Origin: Symbiodinium natans
Taxonomy: Eukaryota; Sar; Dinophyceae; Suessiales; Symbiodiniaceae
Reading direction: 5' to 3'
NCBI GenBank assembly: GCA_905221605.1
Contig: CAJNDS010001558.1
Location: 477,001 to 541,000 of the forward strand
DNA length: 64,000 nt
Position 1 is the stretch's first letter. Every line of letters begins with the position of its first letter. Under the pieces are notes generated by a model. That model made no database searches. It had not been told where the DNA came from and was given only the letters and a program-made list of their open reading frames with translations. Below are positions 19,930 to 28,030 of this stretch, piece after piece. The translations under genes and the position numbers were made by a program.

Positions 19930-20060
19930 AACTTCCTATAGCCCCGAATGGGCCACTTGGATTCTTCCCCGGATGCGGCCGCGACGCCGCTGCCTCACCG
20001 GCTGGACGGACCTCGCTCCACCGTCTGGGATTCGGGTCTGGGGGGCTTGGGGCTGCAACC
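19930..20060 (+). CDS. Possible exon, strand uncertain
   Basis: The plus frame from ATG near 19948 reads MGHLDSSPDAAATPLPHRLD and continues. The minus strand is open too (72 codons). Confidence 0.3.
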
Positions 20061-20157
20061 CTAAACCCGAAGGGTTTAGGGCCTCAATAGGGTCTTGGAG
20101 ACCATAAGCAGCCGGAAAGCATTCAGGGTTGTAGCGTAAGGGACGATGGTCCATGTC

Positions 20158-20325
20158 AAGGGACTAAAGCAGGGACCCTTATGAGGGACCTTAGGGTCAT
20201 TTGGGGTTACTTAGGGGCTACTTAGGGGCTACTTAGGTATACCGGGACTGTACAAGGTAGATCTGGGGGCTATACAGGGGAATAAGATTAAGGGTCCCTT
20301 CTCGGGGTCCCTCCTGAGGCTGTTA
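20158..20325. mobile_element. TIR family 8 copy
   Basis: AAGGGACTAAAGCAGGGACC at the left, with AAGGGTCCCTTCTCGG then GGTCCCTCCTGAGG at the right, inverted. The middle has two GGGGCTACTTA repeats. Confidence 0.65.
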
Positions 20326-20475
20326 GTGTTGAGGCCTGGGGTTGTAAGGTTCTTGCATTAAATCATCATGTCCCCAGGCACACTACACTCCTCAAATTCG
20401 AAGACGTTCGCAAATCAGGGCTTGCTGCAACAGCCCAAATGTTCAGACATGCCGCGGCCCAAAGCCCCAAGCAAC

Positions 20476-20642
20476 CTCTAAACCCTAAACCCCAGAACAA
20501 CCTCTAAACCCTAAAACCTAAAACCTATAAACCCTAAACCCTAAACCTAAACCCTAAACCCTAAACCCTAAACCCTAAACCCTAAACCCTAAACCCTAAA
20601 CCCTAAACCCTAAACCCTAAACCCTAAACCCTAAACCCCAGA
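20476..20642 (-). repeat. CCCTAAA tract
   Basis: About 20 heptamers, bracketed by CCAGAACAACCTCTA at both sides (20492 and 20639), a direct repeat. Confidence 0.95.
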
Positions 20643-20649
20643 ACAACCT

Positions 20650-21480
20650 CTTGACCCCAAATCCTGAAGCCACCTCAGCTGCCTGAGATGCAGGCTCCAT
20701 GGCGTCTGAGTTGTGCATGTCTTGACTTGGCCTGCCATGGCGTTTCAAGGCTGTTTAGGGTGTAGGGTTTAGGGTATAGGGTTTAGGGATTGGGGCACGA
20801 AGGATGCGAAAGGGGATTCAAGTTAGCCTGGGGGCTGCTAGCAAGTCCTGGGATCAGGAACCACGGAACCACGCCCAACACCTAGGAAAGAGACACATCC
20901 ACACACAATCACACCAACGACAAGCTGAAACCACCGTAATAGGGGCACCCTAAACCCTAAATCCTACATCCTAAACAGCTAGGCCTTGAACTCCCACGGC
21001 CTTAAACTTCTAGAGCCTCAAGCACCATCTACATGGGTAGTTCTAAATTAGGGTCCCACCCTGGCGTCCAAAACCCACCCCTTTTAGGGTTTCGATCTCT
21101 TTGATGTGTCGTGCGCGTAGACGGCCACCTTTAAGGCCCCAATCCCGAAACCCATAATTCGCCAAACCCGACGGTTTTCTACAAGCCCGTGAAGCCCAAA
21201 GATCAGTTCGAGCCGAAACCTCCAAACATTAGAAGCCTTGTTCTACACAGCAGAAACCCTAAACCCTGTCTCCAAAACCCCCTCTAAACTTAATTAAGCC
21301 CTGAACACTACACGTTAAACCGTTAAACCACTTAAGGGTACCCTTTTTGGGATTGGTTGCGTTATGTTATCCTTGACCCCCCGAAAAAATGGGGCAAAAG
21401 GGTACCGCTGGGTCCACCAGGGCTTACGGGAAAACGCAGCAGTGCAGCTCCTCGACCAGTGAGATGTCGAGGCTGCTACA
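20650..21480. other. Unique segments without a defended gene
   Basis: Short unique segments and minor tracts (20755-20785, 20950-20975). 21043-21225 is open on minus for 60 codons. A family 3-like element occupies 21331-21424, followed by a small possible exon (AVQLLDQ, donor GTGAGA near 21459). Confidence 0.4.
21331..21424. mobile_element. Diverged TIR family 3 relative
   Basis: AAGGGTACCCTTTTTGGGAT and GGGGCAAAAGGGTACCGCTG, as in the copy at 32728, with the flanking TGGGTCCACCAGGG end. Confidence 0.5.
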
Positions 21481-21694
21481 TTCAACCTGAGGGTTTAGGG
21501 TTTAGGGTTTAGGGTTTAGGGTTTAGGGTTTAGGGTTTCGGTTCAGGGATTCAAGACTCAGGGCTTCGGACGAAGGGTCTCAGGCGTTAGGGTTGCAGGG
21601 TTAGGGTTTAGCCCCAAAACCCACCCCCAACCCCAACAAAAACTTCGAAACCAAAAGCCATGAACCCCAAACCCGCAGTCCTAAACCTGGAGTG

Positions 21695-22265
21695 TGTGTG
21701 TCTGTGTGTCCGTGTCTCCGTGTCTCCGTGTCTCCGTGTCTCCGTGTCTCCGTGTCTCCGTGTCTCCGTGTCTCCGTGTCTCCGTGTCTCCGTGTCTCCG
21801 TGTCTCCGTGTCTCTGTGTCTCCGTGTCTCCGTGTCTCTGTGTCTCCGTGTCTCCGTGTCTCCGTGTCTCTGTGTCTCCGTGTCTCGGTGTCTCTGTGTC
21901 TCTGTGTCTCTGTGTCTTTGTGTCTCTGTGTCTCTGTGTCTCTGTGTCTCTGTGTCTCTGTGTCTTTGTGTGTCTCGTGTCTGTGTCTCGTGTCTGTGTC
22001 TGTCTGTGTGTCTGTGTGTCTGGGTGTCTGTGTTCTGTGTCTCTGTGTGTGTCTGTGTGTCTGTGTGTCTGTGTGTCTGTGTGTCTGTGTGTCTGTGTCT
22101 GTGTGTCTGTGTGTGTCTGTGTCTGTGTCTCTGTGTCTGTGTGTCTGTGTGTCTGTGTGTCTGTGTGTCTGTGTCTGTGTGTCTGTGTGTCTGTGTGTCT
22201 GTGTGTCTGTGTGTCTGTGTGTCTGTGTGTCTGTGTGTCTGTGTGTCTGTGTGTCTGTGTTTGTG
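21695..22265 (+). repeat. TCCGTGTC to TCTGTGTG minisatellite
   Basis: An 8-base unit changes along the array: TCCGTGTC (about 21715-21890), TCTGTGTC (21890-21965), then TCTGTGTG (about 22010-22260). Because 8 is not a multiple of 3, all three plus frames stay open for over 200 codons (SVSPCLRV-type repeats). These are artefacts. Confidence 0.97.
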
Positions 22266-22508
22266 TTTTTGTTTTTGTTTTCTTTTTTTGTTTTATGGGT
22301 GCAGGGTTCAGGGGCAGATAGGGCTTAGGTCTAATGGGGTTTGGGGTTAGGGTTTGAGGCTTGGGGTTTAGGGCTTGGGGTTTGGAGTTTGGGGCTTGAA
22401 CCTCCTACCTGGGCTGCATCTCACTGCTTAAGAGTCTGCGTTTGAGCACCCTAAGCCCGAAACCCTGAACCCTAAACCCTAAACCCTTAAGGGTTTCGGT
22501 TTCATAAG

Positions 22509-22620
22509 GCATGGGGTTTTCTTCATCGGCAAGGCTGCAAGGACTCTCCGCTTAGACGACTCGACGGTCCAAAACAAGAGCCTTTGCCCACCTGCAAAAG
22601 AAAAGTACTTGGGTTCCTAA
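22509..22620 (+). CDS. Probable terminal exon
   Basis: From acceptor TTCATAAG the frame reads HGVFFIGKAARTLRLDD and on to KEKYLGS with stop TAA at 22618, where a CCCTAAA tract begins. 36 codons, unknown family. Confidence 0.5.
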
Positions 22621-22801
22621 CCCTAAACCCTAAACCCTAAACCCTAAACCCTTAAGGCAGGAGCTCGGGGATGCCCGGGTTCCGTCTACACACGCTGCTT
22701 AAGCCCTGGAGGCTGCAGCTGTCGTCCCCCCGCAGCTTACAAAAAGGGGGGGTGTTCAAACACACATGCCCAAGAATTAGGGTTTAGGGTTTAGGGTTCG
22801 G

Positions 22802-22890
22802 GGTTCGGGGTTAAGGGTTAAGGGTTAAGGGTTAAGGGTTAAGGGTTAAGGGTTAAGGGTTAAGGGTTAAGGGTTAAGGGTTAAGGGTTT
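22802..22890 (+). repeat. TTAAGGG heptamer array
   Basis: About 12 TTAAGGG units between TTTAGGG units. Confidence 0.95.
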
Positions 22891-23161
22891 AGGGTTTAGG
22901 GGTACTGTAGAGGGCGCTTTCGAGGCATGTGGGCTACTTGTGAGGCTTCGGGTGTAGAGTTTAATGTAGGGTCCCGCTGGAGTCAAGGCGCACGTTCAAG
23001 AGAAGGTGCCCCGGCAGCGCGCGCTACGGCACGAGCCAAAGAGCTGCAAGTGGAGCTAGTGAAGTATGATTTAGGGTTTAGGGTTTAAGGGTTTAGGGTT
23101 TCGCGTTTAGGGTTTAGGGGGGTTATGAGCCGACATAACATGATGGACATGAATACGCTTC

Positions 23162-23252
23162 AAAGCCGCCCTCCCTCCATTCTTATTCTCTCACTCTCGC
23201 CACCACCTCCCTCCCTCCCTCCCTCCCTCCTCCCTCCTCCCTCCCTCTATTT
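23162..23252 (+). repeat. CCCT polypyrimidine tract
   Basis: CCCTCCCT-rich run ending CTCTATTTCAG. It serves as an unusually long pyrimidine tract before the exon at 23256. Confidence 0.9.
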
Positions 23253-23255
23253 CAG

Positions 23256-23591
23256 GGTGTTGACAACCATTGCTGGCCCAGCACCCGCACAGCTTCCCCG
23301 AGAAAGCTCCAAATCCTAAAGCTGTCAAGCTTCAGCAATGCCCTGATGAAAAGCCGCATGTGTCGGATAAAAGGTACCTTATACATGCCCAGGGATAACC
23401 CTAAACCCTAAACCCTAAACCCTAAAAACCCTAAACCCAAAACCCTAAACCCTAGCGGCCCTAAGCGGCCGCACGCCCTCGGCTCAGGCTTTTTGCTCCT
23501 GGTCCGCTCCGGCCCCAAACTCCCAGCGGACAGACTTGTCGAGGTGGGGAGGGCTGTGCATGGCCACAGCATGGTTGTCGGAGGAGCTTTC
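23256..23591 (+). CDS. Two-exon gene fragment
   Basis: Exon 23256-23373 (acceptor TCTATTTCAG, donor GTACCT; reads GVDNHCWPSTRTASPRK... to LMKSRMCRIK) and exon 23527-23591 (acceptor AACTCCCAG, donor GTATGA; DRLVEVGRAVHGHSMVVGG). The first ends one base into a codon and the second supplies two, so phase holds. The 153-base intron carries a CCCTAAA tract. A possible third exon starts at 23975 (IREVATLQSRSRPPKQ). Confidence 0.55.
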
Positions 23592-24045
23592 GTATGAGAG
23601 TCGGGGGTTTAGGGTTTAGGGTTTAGGGTTTAGGGTTTAGGGTTTAGGGTTTAGGGTTTGGGGTTTGGGGTTTAGGGTTATTTTCGCGCTTGTTGGATCT
23701 TTGGGTGCAGGGCTTCACAGGGGTGTGGGGATCTAAACCCCAAGCCCTAAACTTTGCTCATTTAAGGGTTCCTATGCTAGGGTTAGATGGGTTTAGGCTT
23801 TAATCCTAAGCCCTCATTTGGGGTTTATAGCTAGACCCAACTGAAGCCAAGGAAGAAGAAGGGTGCCCTTTCTTGGTGTTAAGGGGCTTAGACCTACTCT
23901 GGGTCCTCGTCTAGGGTTGAGGGCCACGCACGCACCCCCCTGCTGTATGTACACGCGTCAAGACCGGACCCCAGATTCGCGAAGTGGCGACCCTACAGTC
24001 TCGCTCACGCCCTCCTAAACAAACCTTCTTTCTAAACCGTAAACC

Positions 24046-24150
24046 CTCAACCCAAGCTCTCCCTAAACCCTAAACCCTAAACCCTAAACCCTAAAGCCTA
24101 AACCCTAAACCCTAAACCCTAAACCCTAAACCCTAAACCCTGTAATCCCC
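24046..24150 (-). repeat. CCCTAAA tract
   Basis: About 12 heptamers with one AAGCCTA variant. Confidence 0.95.
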
Positions 24151-24221
24151 AAAGCCGATAATCCTCAAACCCCAAAACCCCAAGCTCCTGAAGCCCTCCG
24201 GGGGTCCTCTTGTGCTAAAGC

Positions 24222-24309
24222 CCGGCCTCAGATTCCAGTGCCTTCTTGCGCCGATCCAGCTCAGAGAGCTCCCGCATGACCTCCTGGGCTCACGAAGCTC
24301 TTGATGAGT
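24222..24309. CDS. Exon-like segment open on both strands
   Basis: Minus, from acceptor GAGCCCAG at 24284, reads EVMRELSELDRRKKALESEA, a charged heptad-like helix. Plus, from acceptor GATTCCAG, reads AFLRRSSSESSRMTSWAHEA up to a GTTTGGGG donor. I favour minus from the helix pattern, but the neighbours are plus. Confidence 0.4.
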
Positions 24310-24519
24310 TTGGGGTTTAGGGTTTAGGGTTTAGGGTTTAGGGTTTAGGTTTAGGTTTAGGGTGTCCCTAATAAATCAAAAGCCTCTAAGCCCTCAGTAG
24401 CCCAATTCCTGAAACCCGAAGCCCTCCAAACCCTAAACCGTTAACTTTCAACCCTAAACCCCAAACCCTAAACCCCAAACCCTAAACCCCAAACCCTAAC
24501 CCCTAAACCCCACCCGCAG

Positions 24520-24593
24520 CCTTCCCCCTGCGGAGCCTCTTTGCGGGTTGCGAGGCGTTGCTGGCGCCTCTCAAGCGGCCCGAAACACCTTGA
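24520..24593 (+). CDS. Probable terminal exon
   Basis: Acceptor CACCCGCAG, then FPLRSLFAGCEALLAPLKRP and stop TGA at 24591. Confidence 0.45.
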
Positions 24594-24759
24594 GCAGCTG
24601 AAGGCTTCAGGGTTTTAGGGTTTAGGGCTTAGGGAAAGGCAAGACTAGGGTTTAGGGTTTAGGGTTTAGGGTTCAGGGTTCAGGGTTTAGGGTTAAGGGC
24701 TTAAGGCTTCAAATTTATGGCTTAGGGGCTTCTGAGGTGAAAAAGCAACGTTTTCTCAG

Positions 24760-24828
24760 TCTTCGGGTGTTCTTGTGGCCTTGGTTTCCCGTTTCCACGA
24801 AGCCATCAGCTCCAAACCTGCTACTTAG
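24760..24828 (+). CDS. Probable exon ending at stop
   Basis: Acceptor CGTTTTCTCAG, then SSGVLVALVSRFHEAISSKP and TAG at 24826. A TTTAGGG tract follows. Confidence 0.45.
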   Translation, partial: SSGVLVALVSRFHEAISSKPAT

Positions 24829-24831
24829 GAT

Positions 24832-24924
24832 CTAGGTTTAGGGTTTAGGGTTTAGGGTTTAGGGTTTAGGGTTTAGGGTTTAGGGTTTAGGGTTTAGGGT
24901 TTAGGGTTTAGGGTTTAGGGTTCT
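24832..24924 (+). repeat. TTTAGGG tract
   Basis: Twelve perfect heptamers after a TTTAGG start. Confidence 0.95.
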
Positions 24925-25267
24925 CCACATGGAACATCAACATCGAAAGAAGCCCATGTGCCCCAAGCAACCTAGGTCGGGAGTCAGCACCTCCCTCATA
25001 CATGGTACGCACGTAAACAGATGTGTGCAGACACATGTACATAGGAAGCTGCAGGATCCATTGGGAAGGCATCACCGAGAACCCTAAACCCTAGACCCTA
25101 AACCCAAACTGACAGCCACCAGACTGAAACTTCAAGGCAAGCGCCATTGAGATTCAGATAGGGGTGACAGCACAAAAGCCCTAAACCATCATTTAAGGTT
25201 TAGAGGGTTTAGATGGGTTTAGGCTTTAGGCAGCCCTCATCCTAAGCCCGCATTTAGCAGAAGTAGC

Positions 25268-25371
25268 CTAGGGAAAGAAAAGGGTGCCCTTTTTGGTTTA
25301 AAGGGGGTTATAAGGGAACCTATAACCCCTCAAAAAAGGGAACAAGGGCCTACTCTGGGCCCTAGTCTAGG
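25268..25371. mobile_element. TIR family 3 copy
   Basis: CCTAGGGAAAG at the left and GGGCCCTAGTCTAGG at the right, with the shared core AGGGTGCCCTTTTTGG, GGGGGTTATAAGGGAACC, AAAAAGGGAA. A shortened relative lacking the middle lies at 23852-23914. Confidence 0.65.
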
Positions 25372-25387
25372 GTTTAGATGGGTTAGG

Positions 25388-25489
25388 TTGGGATGTTCCC
25401 CCTTGTACTAACAGTCCTTAAGAGGGAGTATAGTACCCCCCTGCTATCATCCCTATTAATGGCTGTTAGTGTAAGGGGGAGCATCCCAA
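25388..25489. mobile_element. TIR family 2 copy
   Basis: TTGGGATGTTCCCCCTTGTA at the left and TAAGGGGGAGCATCCCAA at the right. Flanks GGGTTAGG and GGGTTTAG could be a TSD or simply adjoining tract sequence. Confidence 0.8.
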
Positions 25490-25680
25490 GGGTTTAGGTA
25501 ACCCTCAGTCCTGAATCGGCAATCCCCCCCCCCCCCCCAAGTCAATCGATCGGGGCCTTGATTAGAAGATTGAAGACTCTGCCAGAGACCCTAAACCCTA
25601 AGCCCTAAGCTCTCAGCCCTAAGCCTAAACCCTAAACCCACAGTCGAGCATGGAACGCGGGACCATAAACAAGCACACAT

Positions 25681-25780
25681 GGTAACTTCTCTACATTAGG
25701 GTCCGTTTCGGGGGTCCTATGAGAAGGCGGTCCCCATATGTAGGGCACCCAAAAAGGGTCCATGATTCTGAGAACTATAT
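25681..25780. mobile_element. TIR family 5 copy
   Basis: GGTAACTTCTCTACATTAGG at the left and TGATTCTGAGAACTATAT at the right, diverged inverted ends. The preceding frame (SMERGTINKHTW from acceptor CCCACAG at 25641) meets GTAACT, a plausible donor. Confidence 0.5.
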
Positions 25781-25934
25781 AGTCTACATAGGTCTATTCT
25801 TGTATACTCACATACAAGCTTACATGCATCTGCATGCATGTCAGCATACCCTTCAGGTGCATCCTGGGTAGCTATCTGGAGGGACATGTCTTGGTTTGAG
25901 ACCTTCTCAGTCTCAATGAACCCTACATGCGACA

Positions 25935-26110
25935 GTGACAGCCCTAGTCAAGCACGGTCTTCGGGTTTTGGTCAGGTTCGCACTCCTACCCATTCAAAGC
26001 CGCGTTAGAGGGAAATACTTAGGCCCTTTTAAGATACCAATCCGATTCAATCCCCCGTGGTCACGATCAACGACAAGCCCACCCCCTACAGCACTAAGCC
26101 CGAAGATGGG
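25935..26110 (+). CDS. Open frame of about 58 codons
   Basis: Reads ALVKHGLRVLVRFALLPIQS and onward to a TTTAGGG tract. Acceptor candidate GTGACAG precedes it. Unknown. Confidence 0.35.
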
Positions 26111-26209
26111 GTTTAGGGTTAGGATTTAGGATTTAGGATTTAGGATTTAGGGTTTAGGGTTTAGGGTTTAGGGTTTAGGGTTTTTGGGTTAGGCACCCCT
26201 TCCTCCCAG

Positions 26210-26311
26210 AATTTGAAGGCCCAGTGGCAAGAAAGCCCCCGCCATGAAAAAGCTGCCCATTGCCTGGCACAACAAAGCCCTGAGTTGAACATCTCTATGT
26301 GTGGGCTCAGG
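26210..26311 (+). CDS. Probable internal exon
   Basis: Acceptor CCTTCCTCCCAG, 34 codons (NLKAQWQESPRHEKAAHCLA...), donor GTTTAGGG. Both ends are consistent with the scheme in which the tract begins the intron. Confidence 0.5.
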
Positions 26312-26675
26312 GTTTAGGGTTCAGGGTTTAGGAAAAGAGGGGCGTTTTGCGGAAACCCCCCACGTCTGAGTTGGGTACGAGTTGGGGCGGGGGGCTTATT
26401 CTTGGGGCTTCAAGTCCCTGCTTGTGGTTTAAACCCTTAACCCTCAACCCCAACCAAAAAAACCCTAAACCCTATACCCTAAACCCGACACCCTAAACCG
26501 TTCTCGGCCTGGAGACATGTAGTGTAGCCTTCGGCACTTGCACAACGTACCTTCTTCGTAGGATAGTGGGAACACGGCGCAACAACAAACGTGCCCAAAT
26601 GGTAAAATTGCACACCCTAAACCCCAAACCCAAAACCCTAGGCCCTAAACCCCTAAACCCCCCACCTAGACCCAG

Positions 26676-26762
26676 CTGCTGCTTGACATCTCTCGGCTTG
26701 GAGCCCTCTTGCTTGATGCTGCGGAAATCCTAAGGCTTGCAACTGCTAAGTGGGGCTTCTAG
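26676..26762 (+). CDS. Probable terminal exon, Leu/Ala-rich helix
   Basis: Acceptor CTAGACCCAG, then LLLDISRLGALLLDAAEILR and KWGF with TAG at 26760. Amphipathic helix pattern. Unknown family. Confidence 0.5.
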   Translation: MLLDISRLGALLLDAAEILRLATAKWGF

Positions 26763-26834
26763 AATCTATGAACTAGTTTCAAACCAAACCTAAACCCTAA
26801 AACCAATCCCGGGAGTTATTCTGATGTAGTGCAG

Positions 26835-26917
26835 TGCTTTGCTCAGCCATGGGGCTAGTAGCATCAGCGACATGGAGTACACGAACTTTCTGACGCCCTC
26901 CTGGGCGGCTCAGCAGG
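26835..26917 (+). CDS. Probable internal exon
   Basis: Acceptor GTAGTGCAG, 27 codons including SISDMEYTNFLTPSWAAQQ, donor GTTTAGGG. Confidence 0.45.
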
Positions 26918-27288
26918 GTTTAGGGTTTAGGGTTTAGGGTTTAGGGTGGCTCAATTGAATGAGCACCGAGACCTCAGAAGGGCCTGGGGTTTCCGGGGGA
27001 ACCTAGCGGGGGTAGTATAGAGGGGGGTAGTAGGGGAACCCACCCTAAACCCTGAGATGCAACCCCACAGCCTTCACAAGCCTTTTTGACTCTCCCCCCC
27101 CCCCCCCCCCCTAATACGCACAAACCCTGGACCACTCAAAGCCCTAAACCCTAAACCCTAAACCCCAAACCCTAAACCCTAAACCCTAAACCCCCCTGAC
27201 TCGGGCTAGGGTTTGCTTAGGGCCTCGGCATGTTTCAACTTGCAAGGGCGCTGTGCAGGGCCCCATTCAACAAATCACACGGGTCCCC

Positions 27289-27430
27289 TAAACCCTAAAC
27301 CCCTAACCCCCTAACCCCCTAAACCCCTAAACCCCTAAACCCCTAAACCCTAAACCCCTAAACCCCTAAACCCCTAAACCCCTAAACCCTAAACTCCAAA
27401 CCCTAAACCCTTAAACCCTAAACCCCTAAA
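27289..27430 (-). repeat. CCCCTAAA octamer array
   Basis: Mixed CCCCTAAA and CCCTAAA units. Confidence 0.95.
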
Positions 27431-27435
27431 CTCGA

Positions 27436-27542
27436 AGTGTGGAATTCACGCGAGTGCAGCTGGATCGACTGGCACAGCTGTGAGACTGTCCAGGCCTATA
27501 CCCGACTCCGAGAGGCCCCTTGTGTCCTTACCCCTGGGGAGG
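27436..27542 (+). CDS. Possible exon
   Basis: Open after the octamer array, with internal acceptor GCGAGTGCAG at 27463. Reads GSTGTAVRLSRPIPDSERPL. Confidence 0.35.
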
Positions 27543-27737
27543 GTTCAGGGTGTTTAGGCCTTATCAGGCCTTGTGGGCTCAGGATTTAGGATTGAAGACT
27601 TCGGGTTTAGGGGTTTGGGGGTTTGGGCTTCAGGATAAGGGATTTAGGGCTTCGGGGTTAGGGTTACGGGTTAAGGTTTTTAGGGTTGAGGGAACCGCTG
27701 AACTCTAAATTCATGGGACTCCCTGCTTTCCTTACAG

Positions 27738-27788
27738 GGAACTTCTTCCCGGAACCCCGAAGAAGTCTCAGGTTTTGAGCTTGCCGCG
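27738..27788 (+). CDS. Probable internal exon
   Basis: Textbook acceptor CTGCTTTCCTTACAG, 17 codons (GTSSRNPEEVSGFELAA), donor GTATAG, then a CCCTAAA tract. Confidence 0.5.
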
Positions 27789-27792
27789 GTAT

Positions 27793-27892
27793 AGACCCTA
27801 AACCCTAAACCCTAAACCCTAAACCCTAAACCCTAAACCCTAAACCCTAAACCCTAAACCCTAAACCCTAAACCCTAAACCCTAAACCCTCC
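27793..27892 (-). repeat. CCCTAAA tract
   Basis: Fourteen perfect heptamers. Confidence 0.97.
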
Positions 27893-28030
27893 ACCTGCCT
27901 TGCAGCCTGGGGTTTAAGGACGAAGGTTTCTCAGGCTTGGGGGTATGGGAACTTGGGAGCCCACAACCCTAGACCCTAGACCCTAAACCCTAAACCCTGA
28001 ACCCTAAATCCTAAACCCTAAACCCTAAAC

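Noticed and set aside
21660-22350. Three overlapping open frames of over 200 codons
   Set aside because: They are translations of an 8-base minisatellite in all three frames.
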